DNA from: Streptomyces sp. JJ66
Lineage (GTDB): Bacteria > Actinomycetota > Actinomycetes > Streptomycetales > Streptomycetaceae
Assembly: GCF_019303495.1 (NCBI RefSeq)
Contig: NZ_JAEVFI010000026.1
Location: 1 to 48,733 of the forward strand
DNA: 48,733 bases
Direction: 5' to 3'
Shown here: positions 26,564-36,854 of the stretch, piece by piece
Position numbering within the stretch: position 1 is the first letter of the stretch
How the letters are laid out: every line of letters begins with the position of its first letter
Program-made: the position numbers and the translations under genes
Notes under the pieces: generated by a model
Database searches by the model: none
The model's input: only the letters and a program-made list of their open reading frames with translations
What the model was told of the DNA's origin: nothing

Positions 26564-28324
26564 ATGAGCAGCGTAGTCGAGCGCTACCGGGCGCTTGAGG
26601 AGCACGTGGCCGGCGGCCGCCGGGTCGTGGTGAGAGACGTAGTGGACGTACCCGCGTCCGATCTGCGGCAGGCTGACGAGCACGATGTGGCGCTGCTGCT
26701 GCTCCTCGGCGAACTGTGCGCCCGTATGGACGGCGGGTCCTCGGCCGCGCCCGTGCTACTGGCGACCGCCGAGAAGTACGTCGACACCTCCTTCTTCTAC
26801 ACCGGCCGGATCCTGCCGAGGACCCGGGAGCTGATCGACCTCTTCGGCCGGGCCGTGCACGAGCGCTCCCTCGACCTGCTGACCGAGGTGGCCGACCACC
26901 TCAGCCAGGGATGGGCCGGATACGCCGACTCCATGTTCCCCTCGGCGTTCGCCCGGCTGGCCCGCGACGCCGGATGCGACGCCGGCCCCGAGGCCTTCGC
27001 GCAGGTTTCCTTCGTCCTGTGGCACGAGGGTCTCGCGGCGGCCGCGGCCGGCGACGCCGAGCGGGCCGTGCCGCTCTTCCATGCCTCCCTGGACCGCTAC
27101 CGCCGCTACCGCTACTTCGCGGACGCGTCCTGGCTGCACACCGACCTGGTCATCGCCCATCTGCTCGCCGGGCGGCAGGACGAGGCCGCCGCCGAACTGG
27201 AGACCCAGCGCACGTACGTGGAGAAGGTGCTCGCCGACCACCCCACGGCAGTGTCCGGCGCGGGCCGCTCCTTCGCCTTCCACCTGGGGGACGTGCAGAG
27301 CGGCCAGTACAGCACCTTCGTGGAGTCCTCCGCGCTGCGCCCCACCGAACTGACCGAACGAGACCGCTCTCTGCTGCTGCGCTACGTCCGCACCAGCGAG
27401 TTCCTCATCTCCGCCTGCCGCTACAGCACCCAGCGCGACTTCGACGCGGCACTCGACACCTTCTCCTTCGGCTGGGCCACCTACCAGCAGTCGCCGTACC
27501 CGCGGATCTTCCGGCACCTCGGCGACCGCTACCTGGCGGCCGCCGACAAGTGGAACGTGCACCTCACGGCGTACGAGAACTGGCACCGGATGCTGCGCAG
27601 CTACCGGATCCGAGTGAAGCCGGGCGCGCTCATCGACACAGCCGCGACCCTCCACAACCGCCTGGGCTACGCCAAACTCGACTCCTGCGCCTCCCTGGTG
27701 CTGCTGGACACCGCCGTCCTGCACGCCCGGCTGCACGGCAGGGACGCCTCGGTGGAGTGGATCACCCGCTATCTTCGGGACCTGCGGCCCGCCCTGCCGG
27801 ACGCCCTGGGCGCCGTCGTCGACTACCTGCAGGCGCCCCGCACCGCAGACCGCGGCCAGCTGCTCAGCCGCTACATCGGGCTGCGCGCCGGGCACCTGGC
27901 GCCGAAGTTCCTCTCCCTCGACCTGGACGACGAGAAGCTGCCAGAGCCCAACCGGCTGGAAGTCACCCTCTACGGCCCCCTGCTGTCCATCGAGGGCGTC
28001 ACCGTCTACGAGAACACCCCGCAGCCCCTCATCGACATGCTGCGCGTGCTCGGCCGCGACTTCGCCCGGCACCTCGCGTCCGGGTCCGAACCGCCGTTCC
28101 TGTCCGCCGCCGAGCTGGCCGAGCGCACAGCGCGGACCTCCGCAGCCCTGGCGCAGACCGTGCGCAGATTCCGCATCGCCTGCCAGGAGCGGTTCCGGGA
28201 CGTCGCCGACTACGGCCTCATCCAGGACGCCGTCCTCCAGGGCCGCCCCGGCTACCGGCTGAACCCGCAGAGCGTGCACCGCTTCACGGAGTACGCGACC
28301 GCGCCGGCGGAGGAGGACGCGTGA
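26564..28324 (+). CDS. large putative regulator B, paralogue of regulator A
   Basis: 586-aa protein alike to the 18445-20193 product over its whole length (RYRALEEH at the start, FLYTGRILPR against FFYTGRILPR, EVADHLSQGW in both, QGRPGYRLNP near the end). The C-terminal HTH pattern is FLSAAELAERTARTSAALAQ followed by TVRRFR, with a wing-like QGRPGYRLNPQSVHRF. ATG 26564 has GGGA 9 bp upstream. It has its own promoter region behind the metF terminator. Intact, whereas the three genes before it are broken. Function unknown; control of the island is inferred from position and the shared operator-like repeats. Confidence 0.7.
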   Translation: MSSVVERYRALEEHVAGGRRVVVRDVVDVPASDLRQADEHDVALLLLLGELCARMDGGSSAAPVLLATAEKYVDTSFFYTGRILPRTRELIDLFGRAVHERSLDLLTEVADHLSQGWAGYADSMFPSAFARLARDAGCDAGPEAFAQVSFVLWHEGLAAAAAGDAERAVPLFHASLDRYRRYRYFADASWLHTDLVIAHLLAGRQDEAAAELETQRTYVEKVLADHPTAVSGAGRSFAFHLGDVQSGQYSTFVESSALRPTELTERDRSLLLRYVRTSEFLISACRYSTQRDFDAALDTFSFGWATYQQSPYPRIFRHLGDRYLAAADKWNVHLTAYENWHRMLRSYRIRVKPGALIDTAATLHNRLGYAKLDSCASLVLLDTAVLHARLHGRDASVEWITRYLRDLRPALPDALGAVVDYLQAPRTADRGQLLSRYIGLRAGHLAPKFLSLDLDDEKLPEPNRLEVTLYGPLLSIEGVTVYENTPQPLIDMLRVLGRDFARHLASGSEPPFLSAAELAERTARTSAALAQTVRRFRIACQERFRDVADYGLIQDAVLQGRPGYRLNPQSVHRFTEYATAPAEEDA

Positions 28325-28436
28325 CGCCCACCAGGGCGGCCCGCACCGGCGACGGCGACGGCGCAGCCATAGGGCAGGAGGCCGGTTCATCAACTGCTCA
28401 CCCAGCCCGGCGCCCACGTGGTCGACCTGTCGGCGG

Positions 28437-28562
28437 CACGGCTCCACAGCCATCACCGCCGAACTGACCCGACGCCACTGGACCTGCAACGACCTCTCCT
28501 TGGTCGCCGTCGACATCGCGAAAGACCGCCTCACCCTGCTCAACAGTCACGTCGCGCCCTGA
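28437..28562 (+). pseudogene. possible C-terminal gene remnant
   Basis: One frame has protein-like composition (STAITAELTRRHWTCNDLSL, then VDIAKDRLTLLNSHVAP) and ends at TGA 28562, with no start or family recognisable. The rest of 28325-28700 shows nothing. It may be what is left of a gene after rearrangement. Confidence 0.28.
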
Positions 28563-28700
28563 CGGGCACTCGGCTCCGACAGCCCGGCCCCGCGCCATGG
28601 TTCGTGTGTTGAAGGGGCCGCTGCAGGGATCGGCCATCTGGGAGTGGCGGCGGCTGGCGGCCGCCCTGGGCTCTTCTGCGAAAGTGCAGGGCACAGACGG

Positions 28701-30538
28701 TCAGTTGTCGCGGCGCGGGGCGTGATCGAAGAACCGGTTGTCGGTGTCGATGCGGATTTCCCGCACGCCGGGATAGGGGCGGGGGAGGGGGTCGTTGGTG
28801 GCGGCGATGACCTGGCAGGCGTAGCCGTCGGGGGAGGAGTCGTCGGCGATGTCGATGAGGGTGTCGATCAGGCGCAGGCCGGTGTCGTGGTCCAGGCCCT
28901 TGGCTCCGAGGCCGGCCAGCGGCGAGTCGATGACCATCAGCGGCGGCACCCTGACGCCGCGGTCGACGCGGCCGAGATCGCGCAGGGCCAGCAGCAGCGC
29001 GACGTTGGTGGCCACCTTGGGGCTTCCGGCGACCGAGCTCTCGGCGAAGGTCTTGTCGGCCGTGTGCCGTTCCTTGACGCGGGTGGTGAAGTCGGCGGGG
29101 TCGATGTGGGCGGTCTCGACGTCGGGGTTGATCTGCTTCAGCCGGGCAAGGAAGAACTCCGACCAGCGGCCGGTGACCTCCTTGCGGCGCACGTCGTGGG
29201 CGGTGACCGCCGCATCCCGGGCGGCCTGCGCCGCGTCCATCTGTTCCTTGGCCGCCCGGATGACCTGCTCCTGGGCGCTGATGTAGTCGGCCGACTCCAG
29301 ACGCTCCTTGAGCTGGGCGACGTCGCGACTCAGCCCGTGGGCCTCCTTCTCGGCCTGCTGCGCGGCCTTGCGGGCGGGCTGGAGATGGCCCTCGTCGCGG
29401 GCGGCGAGCGCGGCCGCGGCCGCCGTATCCGCCTCGGCAGCCTGGTCGGCGGCGGCAGCCGCCGCCTCCTGAAGCCCCCGCAGCCTGAGCAGGAGCCGGT
29501 CTACCTTCGCACGGGCCGCGGCGATCTGCTGCTCGCGCCGGTCTTCGACGCCGTCGTGGCTCTGACCGCATTGGCGGCACAGGCCCGGCTCCCGGTCGGG
29601 GAGGGGCTGTCCGCAGCAGGTGCAGTCCTGCGGCGTGGGCTTCAGCAGGGTGGCGAGTTCGCCCTCGGCGCGCGCGTGCTCGGCGGTGGCGCCGTTCACC
29701 TTGGCCTGGGCGGCGACAGCCTGCTTCGCACTCTTCCTGCGCTGGGCTTCGGCCGCCTGGTGCAGGGCGACGAGCCGCCCGCGCTCCCCGACGGCGACCT
29801 TCAGCGCCGCATCGGCCTCCTGCCACCGCTGCGCCGCCGCGCGGTGCTCGCGCTGCTTCTGCGCGTACGCGGCGCGGACGCTGGCCGGATCGGCCAGAGC
29901 GCCGCTGTCCCGCAGCTTCTTGAACGCCGCCAGAGCAGACCGTGCCGCCCGGTACCGGGACGCGGTCTCCGAAGCGTTCTTCTCCAGCCCGGCAAGGTCC
30001 TCGTTCCACAGGCCCAGCAGCACCTCCAGGGCAAGGACCCTCGCCTCGTCCTTTCCTCCGCCGAGGAACTCGGAGGCGATCGTGTTCTGCCGCAGCGCCA
30101 TGACGGTGCTGTAGAAGTCGTCCAGGGTGACACGCGTGGCCCCGCGGACCGCCTGGGGCAGGCCGAGCAGGTCCTATACGAAGGCGCCGGCCGTCATCTC
30201 CCCGGCCTTCGCGCTCGTGACCGGCAGCAGATGCTCGATCTCGTTCGCGTCGTCGAGGTTCTTCAAGGACACCGTGCCCGCGGGTTCGATCCGCTGCGGG
30301 TGGCCTGCCAGCGGGTTCCGGCAACCCGGAAGACCAGCCGGACCTGCTGGCAGCCGCGGACCTCCGGCATGACGGTTGCCGTGAGGAGGCCCAGCGGGTA
30401 GAGCAGCGCTTCCAGCGCGGTGGACTTTCCGGCCTTGGAGTGACCCACGAGGAAGGTCACCAGGCCTCTGAAGTAGCGGGCGTACCAGAGGTCGCCCCGC
30501 TGGAACTCGAGCCGCTCGATCACAAACGAAGGGCCCAC
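28701..30538 (-). pseudogene. SMC/Rad50-like zinc-hook ATPase, frameshift plus in-frame TAG
   Basis: From GTG 30538 (GGAGG upstream) a Rad50-type N-terminus is visible: FVIERLEFQRGDLW, then Walker A VGHSKAGKSTALEALL. The frame shifts near 30310, continues as SLKNLDDANEIEHLLPV, meets an amber stop at 30174-30176, and then runs uninterrupted to 28701. The long distal part (466 aa from ATG 30101) has a coiled coil on each side of a Cys pair motif (CTCC at 160-163 of that part and CRQC at 175-178, a zinc hook), and ends with the ABC signature region and Walker B LMVIDSPLAGLG. Such proteins act in DNA repair or defence; this copy should be inactive. Confidence 0.72.
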
Positions 30539-30660
30539 TGGGCCTCCTTGGCATCCGATGTGTTGGTCCACACCGGAAACGACCCTCAGCCGTATGGGTG
30601 ACGGCCCCGGAGCGCACCTGGCCGGTTCCCTGCGATCGGCCACCGGGCCGACGGGGCGAT

Positions 30661-30889
30661 TCAGCGGTGGTGCGGATCGCCCAGGAGCGGGGCGGGCTGG
30701 CCGGGACCGGCTGGATGGATCTCCAGGCCGCCGTCGGTGTTGATGACGGGGCGGCGGCCGGGATAGGTGCGCCGGGCCGTTTCGAGGTCGCGTTCGTCGA
30801 AATGGCCGGCGAAGACCATCACTCCGTGGAATGAGTTCCACCTTCTCGGCCCCCGTCGGCCACCGCCCTGTCAGCGCTTCCACGGTCAT
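30661..30889 (-). pseudogene. small hypothetical protein with one extra base
   Basis: From ATG 30889 (MTVEALTGRWPTGAEKVELI) the frame is lost by an apparent one-base insertion near 30843 and resumes as HGVMVFAGHFDERDLETARR to TGA 30661. The repaired protein is about 75 aa. No family is recognised. It lies between two other decayed minus-strand genes. 30539-30660 holds nothing else. Confidence 0.4.
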
Positions 30890-31065
30890 CGGCGCGGTCG
30901 CCGGCGGCAGATCCGGCCCTGACGTAGGTCATACCTCCGATGCGGGCCGTGTGGTGGTCACCGGCCTGAGCAGACCCCATGCGCCGGACGGTGCCGATGC
31001 CGCTGCTGTGTGCGCGCACCCGGGGTGGCGGTATGCGAGGCCGCTGGCACGGTGGGCGGGGCGTG

Positions 31066-32710
31066 TCACAGCAGTCCGCCCAGCGGCAGGACGCGTTCGG
31101 TGAGCTGTCCGCGCAGCCGTCCCCCAGTGGTGTCGGCTTCGGTGAGCCAGTCGGCGGCGACCAGCAGCTCGGCGTGCTCGGCGACTTGGCCGGGAGCCAG
31201 GGCGGCGAACTCGGCGACCTGGTCCAGGTCCAGCCCGCCGTCCTCGGCAGGTCCGAGGCGTCCGTCGGGGCGGGTGTGGGCGGCGGTGTACAGGGCCAGG
31301 AGCCGGGCGGTGGCACCCAGCTTCTTCTTGCGGATCTTCCGGTCGCCCACGGCTTTGTGGGCTCAGCCGGAGATCCTCGCGCGGGTGGTCTTGCCGAAGC
31401 CGAACGGGCGGGGCCGCTCCGGCAGCAGGGTGGGGACGGTGATGGCGGTGGGGTCCTCGGACCGGGAGGCCATCACCTCGGCGACGGTGCCGGGCAGACG
31501 CAGCCACCCGTCCGCGACCAGATGCTGAAGTACCCGCTCGGCGTTGCCTGGGAGCCAGCCGGTGAGGTCCTGGCCGGTGATGTTCCCGGTGCCGGCGCGC
31601 GCGGCCCGCAGGGTGAGCATGAGCACCGCCAGGCGCACCTCGGCCTCCGGGCGCCGGGCGTGGGCGGCGACGTAGTCCAGCACGGTGCGTGCGTGCACGG
31701 CCTGTTGCCGGGTCAGCAGCCGCTCCACCACCGGCCCGTCCCCACTGACCGTGTCGCCGGCCGCCTGGCCGCCACGGTTGGCGTGCATCTCGCGGGTGGT
31801 CTGCGCGGCCTTCTCGGCGCGCTTGGCCTCGTGGCGCAGGGAGCCGTCCCCGCTCACGTCGGCCCACAGGGCGAATGCGCGGGCCTTGCGCTCGTGGAGA
31901 TGGGCCAGCAGGACGAGGTCGGGTCCGGTGCGCTGCTGGTAGGCCCGGAACGCATCCCCGAGTTCGACCAGTTCCAGGCGCAGGACATCGGGTTCAAGGT
32001 CGTGCGGCACAGTCCGCTGCGCGATCTTCCCCACCGCTTCGCCCGCCAGGACGCGTGAGCCGGTGAGCCGGTGCGGGCGCGGGGGAGCGCAGCCGGCCCG
32101 GCAGCCGAAGCCGCGTCGGAGGCGAGGGAGGAGGCGCGGTCGGAGAACACCGCCGCCGTGCCCTCGCCCACTGTGCCGCCCGCGGGCCCCGGCTTCATGT
32201 CCGGCTCGCCCCATGCCTGACCTGCCCCGGCCGGGGCGGTGCGGGACGGGGGCGGGGCGGTGTCCAGGACCCGGCAGTCGGAGATGGCGGCCGCGCACCG
32301 CGCGCACATCTCCGCGATCCGCCACAGCCTCCCCGTCCGGTCCGCGTACACCGTCAGGACCACCGGGCCGCCGCACCGCACCGCCCCCGCTGCCGGGTTC
32401 GCCCCGCCCCGCCGCACGGCAGTGGGATCGGGGGTGTGCCACGCGCAGTCGGCGGCGCGGCAGGCGCACCACGCCTCGCCGCGCGGCCCTCCGCCCGCGC
32501 GGATGCGGGCCAGGTGTGTGTTGACGTGGCCGATCGCGGCCTGCGGCCCGCGGCGGCGCCTGGGACGCGCTGCTCGGCGCAGGCCGGGCGGGAGCAGGAG
32601 AGTTTCACCGCGCCGGCGGACGGGCGGCCGTGAGGGTCCAGGCGTACCGTCCATACCCGTCCCGCGACACGCTCCTGCTGCCGTGCGCCGGCCTCCACCG
32701 CCATGTGCAC
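31066..32710 (-). pseudogene. zinc-ribbon-containing hypothetical protein, two frameshifts and a TGA
   Basis: Reading down the minus strand, an N-terminal Cys-containing segment (VWTVRLDPHGRP, KLSCSRPACAEQRV) is followed in another frame by CACRAADCAWH, EMCARCAAAISDC and an Ala/Pro linker. A third frame carries DLEPDVLRLELVELGDAFRAY through a helical domain to a TGA at 31363. The same frame then continues (VGDRKIRKKKLGATARLL) to 31066. The TGA falls where Trp would fit. The several Cys pairs suggest zinc binding; the C-terminal half resembles helical DNA-binding proteins. No family name is offered. At least three lesions make it non-functional if the sequence is correct. Confidence 0.6.
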
Positions 32711-32921
32711 TCCCTTGATCCGTTGCCCCCGGGGCGATCCCCATCATCGGGGACGCCAGCCGATCAGTCCGAGAGGAAGGGGCGTTTCACCTGGCCCAGT
32801 CGGCCTCGCGCCGCTCGTCGACCGTCCCAGCGGCTGGTGTGAGCCCCTGCCGCACGAGGCCGTCGCCCTGTTCCGGGCGCACGGTGGGTGCGGTGACCAG
32901 GCCCTAACCCGGCGGTTCCCT

Positions 32922-32950
32922 GGCGGGGCGGGGCGGGGCGGGGCGGGGTG
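32922..32950. repeat. GGGGC pentanucleotide tandem repeat
   Basis: Five near-perfect copies of GGGGC lie between the decayed zinc protein and the 3' end of the WYL regulator gene. It is a slippage-prone tract that could form a G-quadruplex. 32711-32997 has no gene. Confidence 0.8.
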
Positions 32951-32997
32951 GTGGTGCCTTGCTGGTGTCCTGTGACGTGGGAGCCTGAGGAATCAGG

Positions 32998-33972
32998 CTA
33001 CCTGTCTGCCCGGTGCGTGGCCGCGTGGTGGAGTCGTTGGGCTGCCTGCCGGAGGTAGGCGGTGACCTGGGGGTCGGCGTCGAGGGTGTAGGGGACGTCG
33101 AGGGCGGTGAGGGTCTGGGCGATGGAGGGCAGGTGGTTGCTGGAGCAGTCGAGGGTGCAGGTGTTCTCGTCACGGGGCTGGATGCGGCCGGCCAAGGCCC
33201 GGGTGCGGTGGCGGACGGTGTCGGCGGGGGCGTGGACGGTGGCAATGGCGCGGTAGCGGGTGGGAGCGGTGGCGATCTTGTCGGCGACGTAGGCAGCGGG
33301 GTCGTCGCCCGGGATGGGACGGGGGGTGAAGAGGTGCCGGGTGGGGGCAGGGTGGGTGATGCGGTCGAGGCGGTAGATGCGCCAGCCGGTCTTGCCGGTG
33401 TCGTGGGCCAGGAGGTACCACAGGCCGCCGGAAGCGACGAGGTGGTGGGGCTCGACGCGGCGCGGGGCGCGGGTGTGCTGTCGGGTGGTGTAGTCGAAGG
33501 TGATGATCTCTCGGTCGCGGCAGGCGGCGGCCAGGGCGGCCAGGGTGTCGGCGTCTACGCGTGGGCCGTGCGGTGACCAGGTGATCGTAGCGGTGGTCTG
33601 GTGCAGGGCCGTGACCTGCGATCGGAGCCGGGCGGGGAGGACCTGTTCGAGTTTGGCGAGGGCCCGCAGCGCCGTTTCCTCCATTGCGGGGAGGTGGCCG
33701 GCGGCGGTGCGCAGGGCGACGGCGGTGGCGATGGCCTCGCCGTCGTCGAGGATGAGCGGGGGCATGGCGGTGCCGGAGGCGAGGCGGTAGCCGCCGGCGT
33801 GGCCGGTGGTGCCTTCGACGGGGTAGCCCAGGTCGCGGAGGCGGTCGATGTCGCGGCGGACGGTGCGGGTGGTGACGCCGAGCCGTTCGGCGAGCTCGGT
33901 GCCAGGCCACTCGCGGCGGGTCTGCAGCAGGGAGAGCAGGCGCAGCATGCGGGCGGGAAGGTCGGTCGTCAT
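32998..33972 (-). CDS. YafY-type transcriptional regulator (HTH + WYL domain)
   Basis: 324-aa regulator. Residues 5-60 form a DeoR-like HTH (ARMLRLLSLLQTRREWPGTELAERLGVTTRTVRRDI, given here only as position and pattern), and about 130-220 a WYL domain (EIITFDYTTRQ, RRVEPHHLVASGGLWYLLAHD, WRIYRLDRI). A WCX-like C-terminal domain follows. ATG 33972 faces the divergent VOC operon across 125 bp with two inverted repeats, the standard layout for autoregulated YafY repressors in Streptomyces. The ligand is unknown. It probably represses the oxidoreductase operon at 34098-37568. Confidence 0.88.
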   Translation of the reverse strand: MTTDLPARMLRLLSLLQTRREWPGTELAERLGVTTRTVRRDIDRLRDLGYPVEGTTGHAGGYRLASGTAMPPLILDDGEAIATAVALRTAAGHLPAMEETALRALAKLEQVLPARLRSQVTALHQTTATITWSPHGPRVDADTLAALAAACRDREIITFDYTTRQHTRAPRRVEPHHLVASGGLWYLLAHDTGKTGWRIYRLDRITHPAPTRHLFTPRPIPGDDPAAYVADKIATAPTRYRAIATVHAPADTVRHRTRALAGRIQPRDENTCTLDCSSNHLPSIAQTLTALDVPYTLDADPQVTAYLRQAAQRLHHAATHRADR

Positions 33973-33995
33973 GCCCTCCAGGCTGCCTCGCTTCA

Positions 33996-34053
33996 AGGAC
34001 GTGAGCTGTCCTAAAAGGCTCCTAGCGTGGTGGATGCGAAGACGAAGCATCCA
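33996..34053. promoter_or_regulatory. divergent operator/promoter region of the WYL regulator and VOC operon
   Basis: Two inverted repeats: AGGAC-N7-GTCCT (33996-34012) and TGGATGC-N9-GCATCCA (34031-34053). Either may be the WYL-protein operator; the second may instead form a hairpin in the VOC leader mRNA. Confidence 0.45.
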
Positions 34054-34097
34054 TGAGCCCCTTGAACAGGGGCGAGCCACTCAAGGGAAGGATCCAC

Positions 34098-34903
34098 GTG
34101 ACCTTCATGTCTCCGGGCCAGGTCGTCTGGTTCGAGATCGGCACAAGCGACCCGCCGGCTGTAACCGGCTTCTACGGCCCGCTGCTGGGCTGGAGTTTCG
34201 AAGTCGACCCCGACTCCTCCATCGACGGCCGCACCTACACCCGCATCCTCGCCCCCGGCGTGCCGTGGCCGATGGGCGCCATCCAGCAAGGCGACACCGG
34301 CGGTGAGGCGATCAACCTGTCGATTCTGTCCGCCGATGTCCGCGCGGACGTGGACCGGCTCACCGCGCTGGGGGCCACGGTGGTGCTGCCGGCCACACCG
34401 GTGGGGGACGTGACCGTCTTCGCCCGCCTGACGGATCCGCGCGGCAACCTGTTCTCCCTGTTCTCCCGGTCCACCTCCCAGCGGTTCGAGGAGCGGATCG
34501 CCGGGACCGAGGAGCACACGCGGCAGGCCGCGTTCACCCCTGCGCCGGGTGCGATGGCCGGGTTCGAGATCGGCACCACCGACGCGGCGGCCACTACCGG
34601 TTTCTACTCCGCCGCCTTCGGCTGGCGGTTCGAGAAGAGTGAGGCCATCGGCGGTGTGCCGTGCCTGGACGTTTACGGCCCCGGCGGGACCACAGCGGCC
34701 GGATTGGCGCAGCCGACTACGTGATGCCCACCTTCCTGGTCACAGACGTCGCCGCCACCGCCCACGCGGCACGGGAGAAGGACGCCACCGTGGAGCAGCC
34801 ACCGTCCTCGATGCCCGGCGGCCCGGTGCGCGCCCGCATCCGCGACCCCCACGGCAGGCGCTTCGGCCTCCTGGCCCCGCCCGCCCAGCCAGCGGCCGGC
34901 TGA
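34098..34903 (+). pseudogene. tandem VOC/glyoxalase-domain protein, frameshift in second domain
   Basis: From GTG 34098 (GGGAAGGA upstream) two VOC domains follow each other: the first from VVWFEIGTSDPPAVTGFY to DPRGNLFSLF, the second from GFEIGTTDAAATTGFY. The second loses frame near 34710 and resumes as YVMPTFLVTDVAATAHAARE to DPHGRRFGLL, ending at 34903. The repaired length (~268 aa) matches two-domain VOC proteins of Streptomyces. The truncated product ends at 34724 with half of the second domain. Such proteins bind a metal and small ligands or act as lyases or dioxygenases. First gene of the WYL-controlled operon. Confidence 0.75.
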
Positions 34904-34994
34904 CGCCAGCCCGGTGCCCCAGAGCACGCCACCCGCGTGCCCGCGGGATCAGCCAACTTCGACCATCCACTCGCGTGACTGAAGGAGACGAACG

Positions 34995-35939
34995 ATGAAG
35001 ATCGCACTGCTGGGGACCGGGTTCGGGCAGGCGCACGCCGCCGTCTACGCCGCCCGCGACGACGTCGAGGTGGTGATGTTCGGCCGCGATGCGGCCAAGA
35101 CCGCGAAGGTGGCCGCCCAGTTCGGCCTGGCCTCCTCCACCGACATGGACGCCGCGTTCGAGGACGGCTCGTTCGACCTGGTCGACATCTGCCTGCCCAT
35201 CCCCCTGCACGCCGAGTATGTGCTGCGCGCCCTTCAGGCGGGCAAGCACGCGCTGGTCGAGCTGCCGCTGGCCGACAGCCTCGCCGACGCCGAGCGGGTC
35301 GCCGAGGCCGCAAATCGCAGCGACCGCCACGTGTTCGTGGACATGTTCGAGCGGTTCATCCCCGCCAACCAGGCCCTCTTCGACGCGGTCCGTGAGAACA
35401 CCTACGGGCGCCTGGAACAGCTCACCTTGTGGAATCTGATGGCCCACCTGTGGCCTGGCGCCTCGCTGGGGCTGAAGGTGCTGCCGCTGGAGGCGATGCA
35501 CAGCGACATGGACATCATCACCCGCACCCTCGGCCTGCCCAAGGACCTCACCGTCACCACGGTCGCGCGCGATGAGGACTCCGGCGCTATCGACGCCGCC
35601 TTCCAGTTCGAGCGTGCGGCGGCCCGCAGCTCCATCTCCTCGCTGATGCCCAAGCCGTTCGGTGCCCGCGGCGGCTACACCGCCACCTTCGAGCGCGGTG
35701 TGCTGGACGCCTCCTCCACGATGGGCTTCGACGGCAAGCCGTCCGGCACCCTCACCGCGTACACCCCCGACGGCGCTCGCGACCTCGAACTGCCGGCCGC
35801 CGACCAGTACACCGCCATGATCAGCCATGTCATGGACGTGCTGCACGGCGAGGCGGAGAACCAGATCGCCCCGGACAGCGTGCTCGATGCGCTGCGTCTC
35901 ACTCTCGACCTCGACCAGAAGGTCAACAGCCCACGCTGA
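34995..35939 (+). CDS. Gfo/Idh/MocA-family oxidoreductase
   Basis: 314-aa NAD(P)-dependent sugar or polyol oxidoreductase. The N-terminal Rossmann fold begins MKIALLGTGFGQAHAAVY. The family motif normally E-K-P is here ELPLADSL (98-105 region, after GKHALV), so the catalytic Lys is replaced by Leu, which is unusual. The C-terminal domain contains the MHSDMDIITRTLGLP segment (the His-x3-Asp pair typical of the family is MHSDMD). GGAGA precedes ATG 34995. It lies 91 bp after the VOC gene in the same operon. Confidence 0.85.
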   Translation: MKIALLGTGFGQAHAAVYAARDDVEVVMFGRDAAKTAKVAAQFGLASSTDMDAAFEDGSFDLVDICLPIPLHAEYVLRALQAGKHALVELPLADSLADAERVAEAANRSDRHVFVDMFERFIPANQALFDAVRENTYGRLEQLTLWNLMAHLWPGASLGLKVLPLEAMHSDMDIITRTLGLPKDLTVTTVARDEDSGAIDAAFQFERAAARSSISSLMPKPFGARGGYTATFERGVLDASSTMGFDGKPSGTLTAYTPDGARDLELPAADQYTAMISHVMDVLHGEAENQIAPDSVLDALRLTLDLDQKVNSPR

Positions 35940-35955
35940 CGCCACCGGGGGGCAG

Positions 35956-35981
35956 GGGGGCCCGCCGTACGGCGGGCCCCC
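35956..35981. terminator. 12-bp GC hairpin between oxidoreductase genes
   Basis: Perfect inverted repeat (arms 35956-35967 and 35970-35981, GGGGGCCCGCCG and complement, 2-nt loop), 16 bp after the stop. It could end or attenuate the transcript before the aldo-keto reductase gene, or stabilise the upstream mRNA. Confidence 0.65.
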
Positions 35982-36039
35982 GTGCGGGGGCGGCAGGCGC
36001 AACCCCGTACCTCACCGAAACCAGAAAGGCGCCTCGCTG

Positions 36040-36841
36040 ATGGAAGTCCCCACCACCGTGTTGCCGGGCGGGCGGACCATGCCCCTGCTCGGGTTCGGCA
36101 CCTGGCAGCTGAAGGGCGAGGACGCCTATCGGGCCGTCCTGCACGCACTTGAGGCCGGCTACCGGCACCTGGACACCGCCCAGCTCTACGGCAACGAGGA
36201 AGCCGTGGGGCGGGCCCTGGCAGACAGCAGTATCCCGCGCGGTGAGGTGCGTGACGACGAAGTTCGCCCAGCACCACCCGGGCAGGGAACACGCCACCCT
36301 GGCCCGCAGCCTGGACCGCCTGGGCGTAGAACAGGTGGATCTGTGGCTGATGCACTTCCCGCTGAAGAACCCCGCCGAGCACGCCTGGGTGTGGGATGAG
36401 TTCCTGGCCGCCGCCGAGCAGGGGATGACGGCGGCCGTGGGGGTGAGCAACCACCATCCTGAACAGCTCGACGCACTCGCCCAGGCCAGCGGGCGGATGC
36501 CGGAGGTCAACCAGGTCCGCTTCAACCCCGCCCGCTACGACCCCCATCTCCTGGCCGCGCACCGTGCACGCGGCGTGGTCTTCCAAGGCCACAGCCCGCT
36601 GCGCAAGCCCGGCCTGGACCATCCCGTCCTGACCGAGATCGCGAAAGCCCACGGCGCCACTCCCGTCCAGGTGGTCATCGCCTGGCACCTGGCCGCCCAC
36701 GACATCGCCGTCATCCCCAAATCCGCCCGAACCGACCGCATCATCAGCAACCTGCAAGCGGCCGGCCTGCACCTCACCGACGACGACATCACCCGCATCA
36801 ACACCCTCGCCACCCAATCCCGCCGCACACCCGCGGCATGA
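36040..36841 (+). pseudogene. aldo/keto reductase, frameshifted
   Basis: From ATG 36040 the start is typical (LGFGTWQLKGEDAYRAVLHA, then YRHLDTAQLYGNEEAVG with catalytic Asp and Tyr). The frame slips near 36245-36252 and resumes as VTTKFAQHHPG (catalytic Lys), then DLWLMHFP, VGVSNHH, NQVRFNP and the NADPH-binding end VIPKSARTDRIISN, to TGA 36841. Restoring one or two bases gives a ~266-aa AKR with all four catalytic residues. Second enzyme of the WYL-linked operon. The lesion may be a sequencing indel because the rest is well conserved. Confidence 0.8.
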
Positions 36842-36854
36842 CAAGGAGCCCGCT

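Noticed and set aside
30661..30889. Uma2-type endonuclease
   Set aside because: Too short and without the family's catalytic Asp/Glu-Lys motifs; left as hypothetical.
32922..32950. CRISPR-like or VNTR array
   Set aside because: It is only a five-unit GGGGC slippage tract with no spacers. No CRISPR array was found anywhere in the window.
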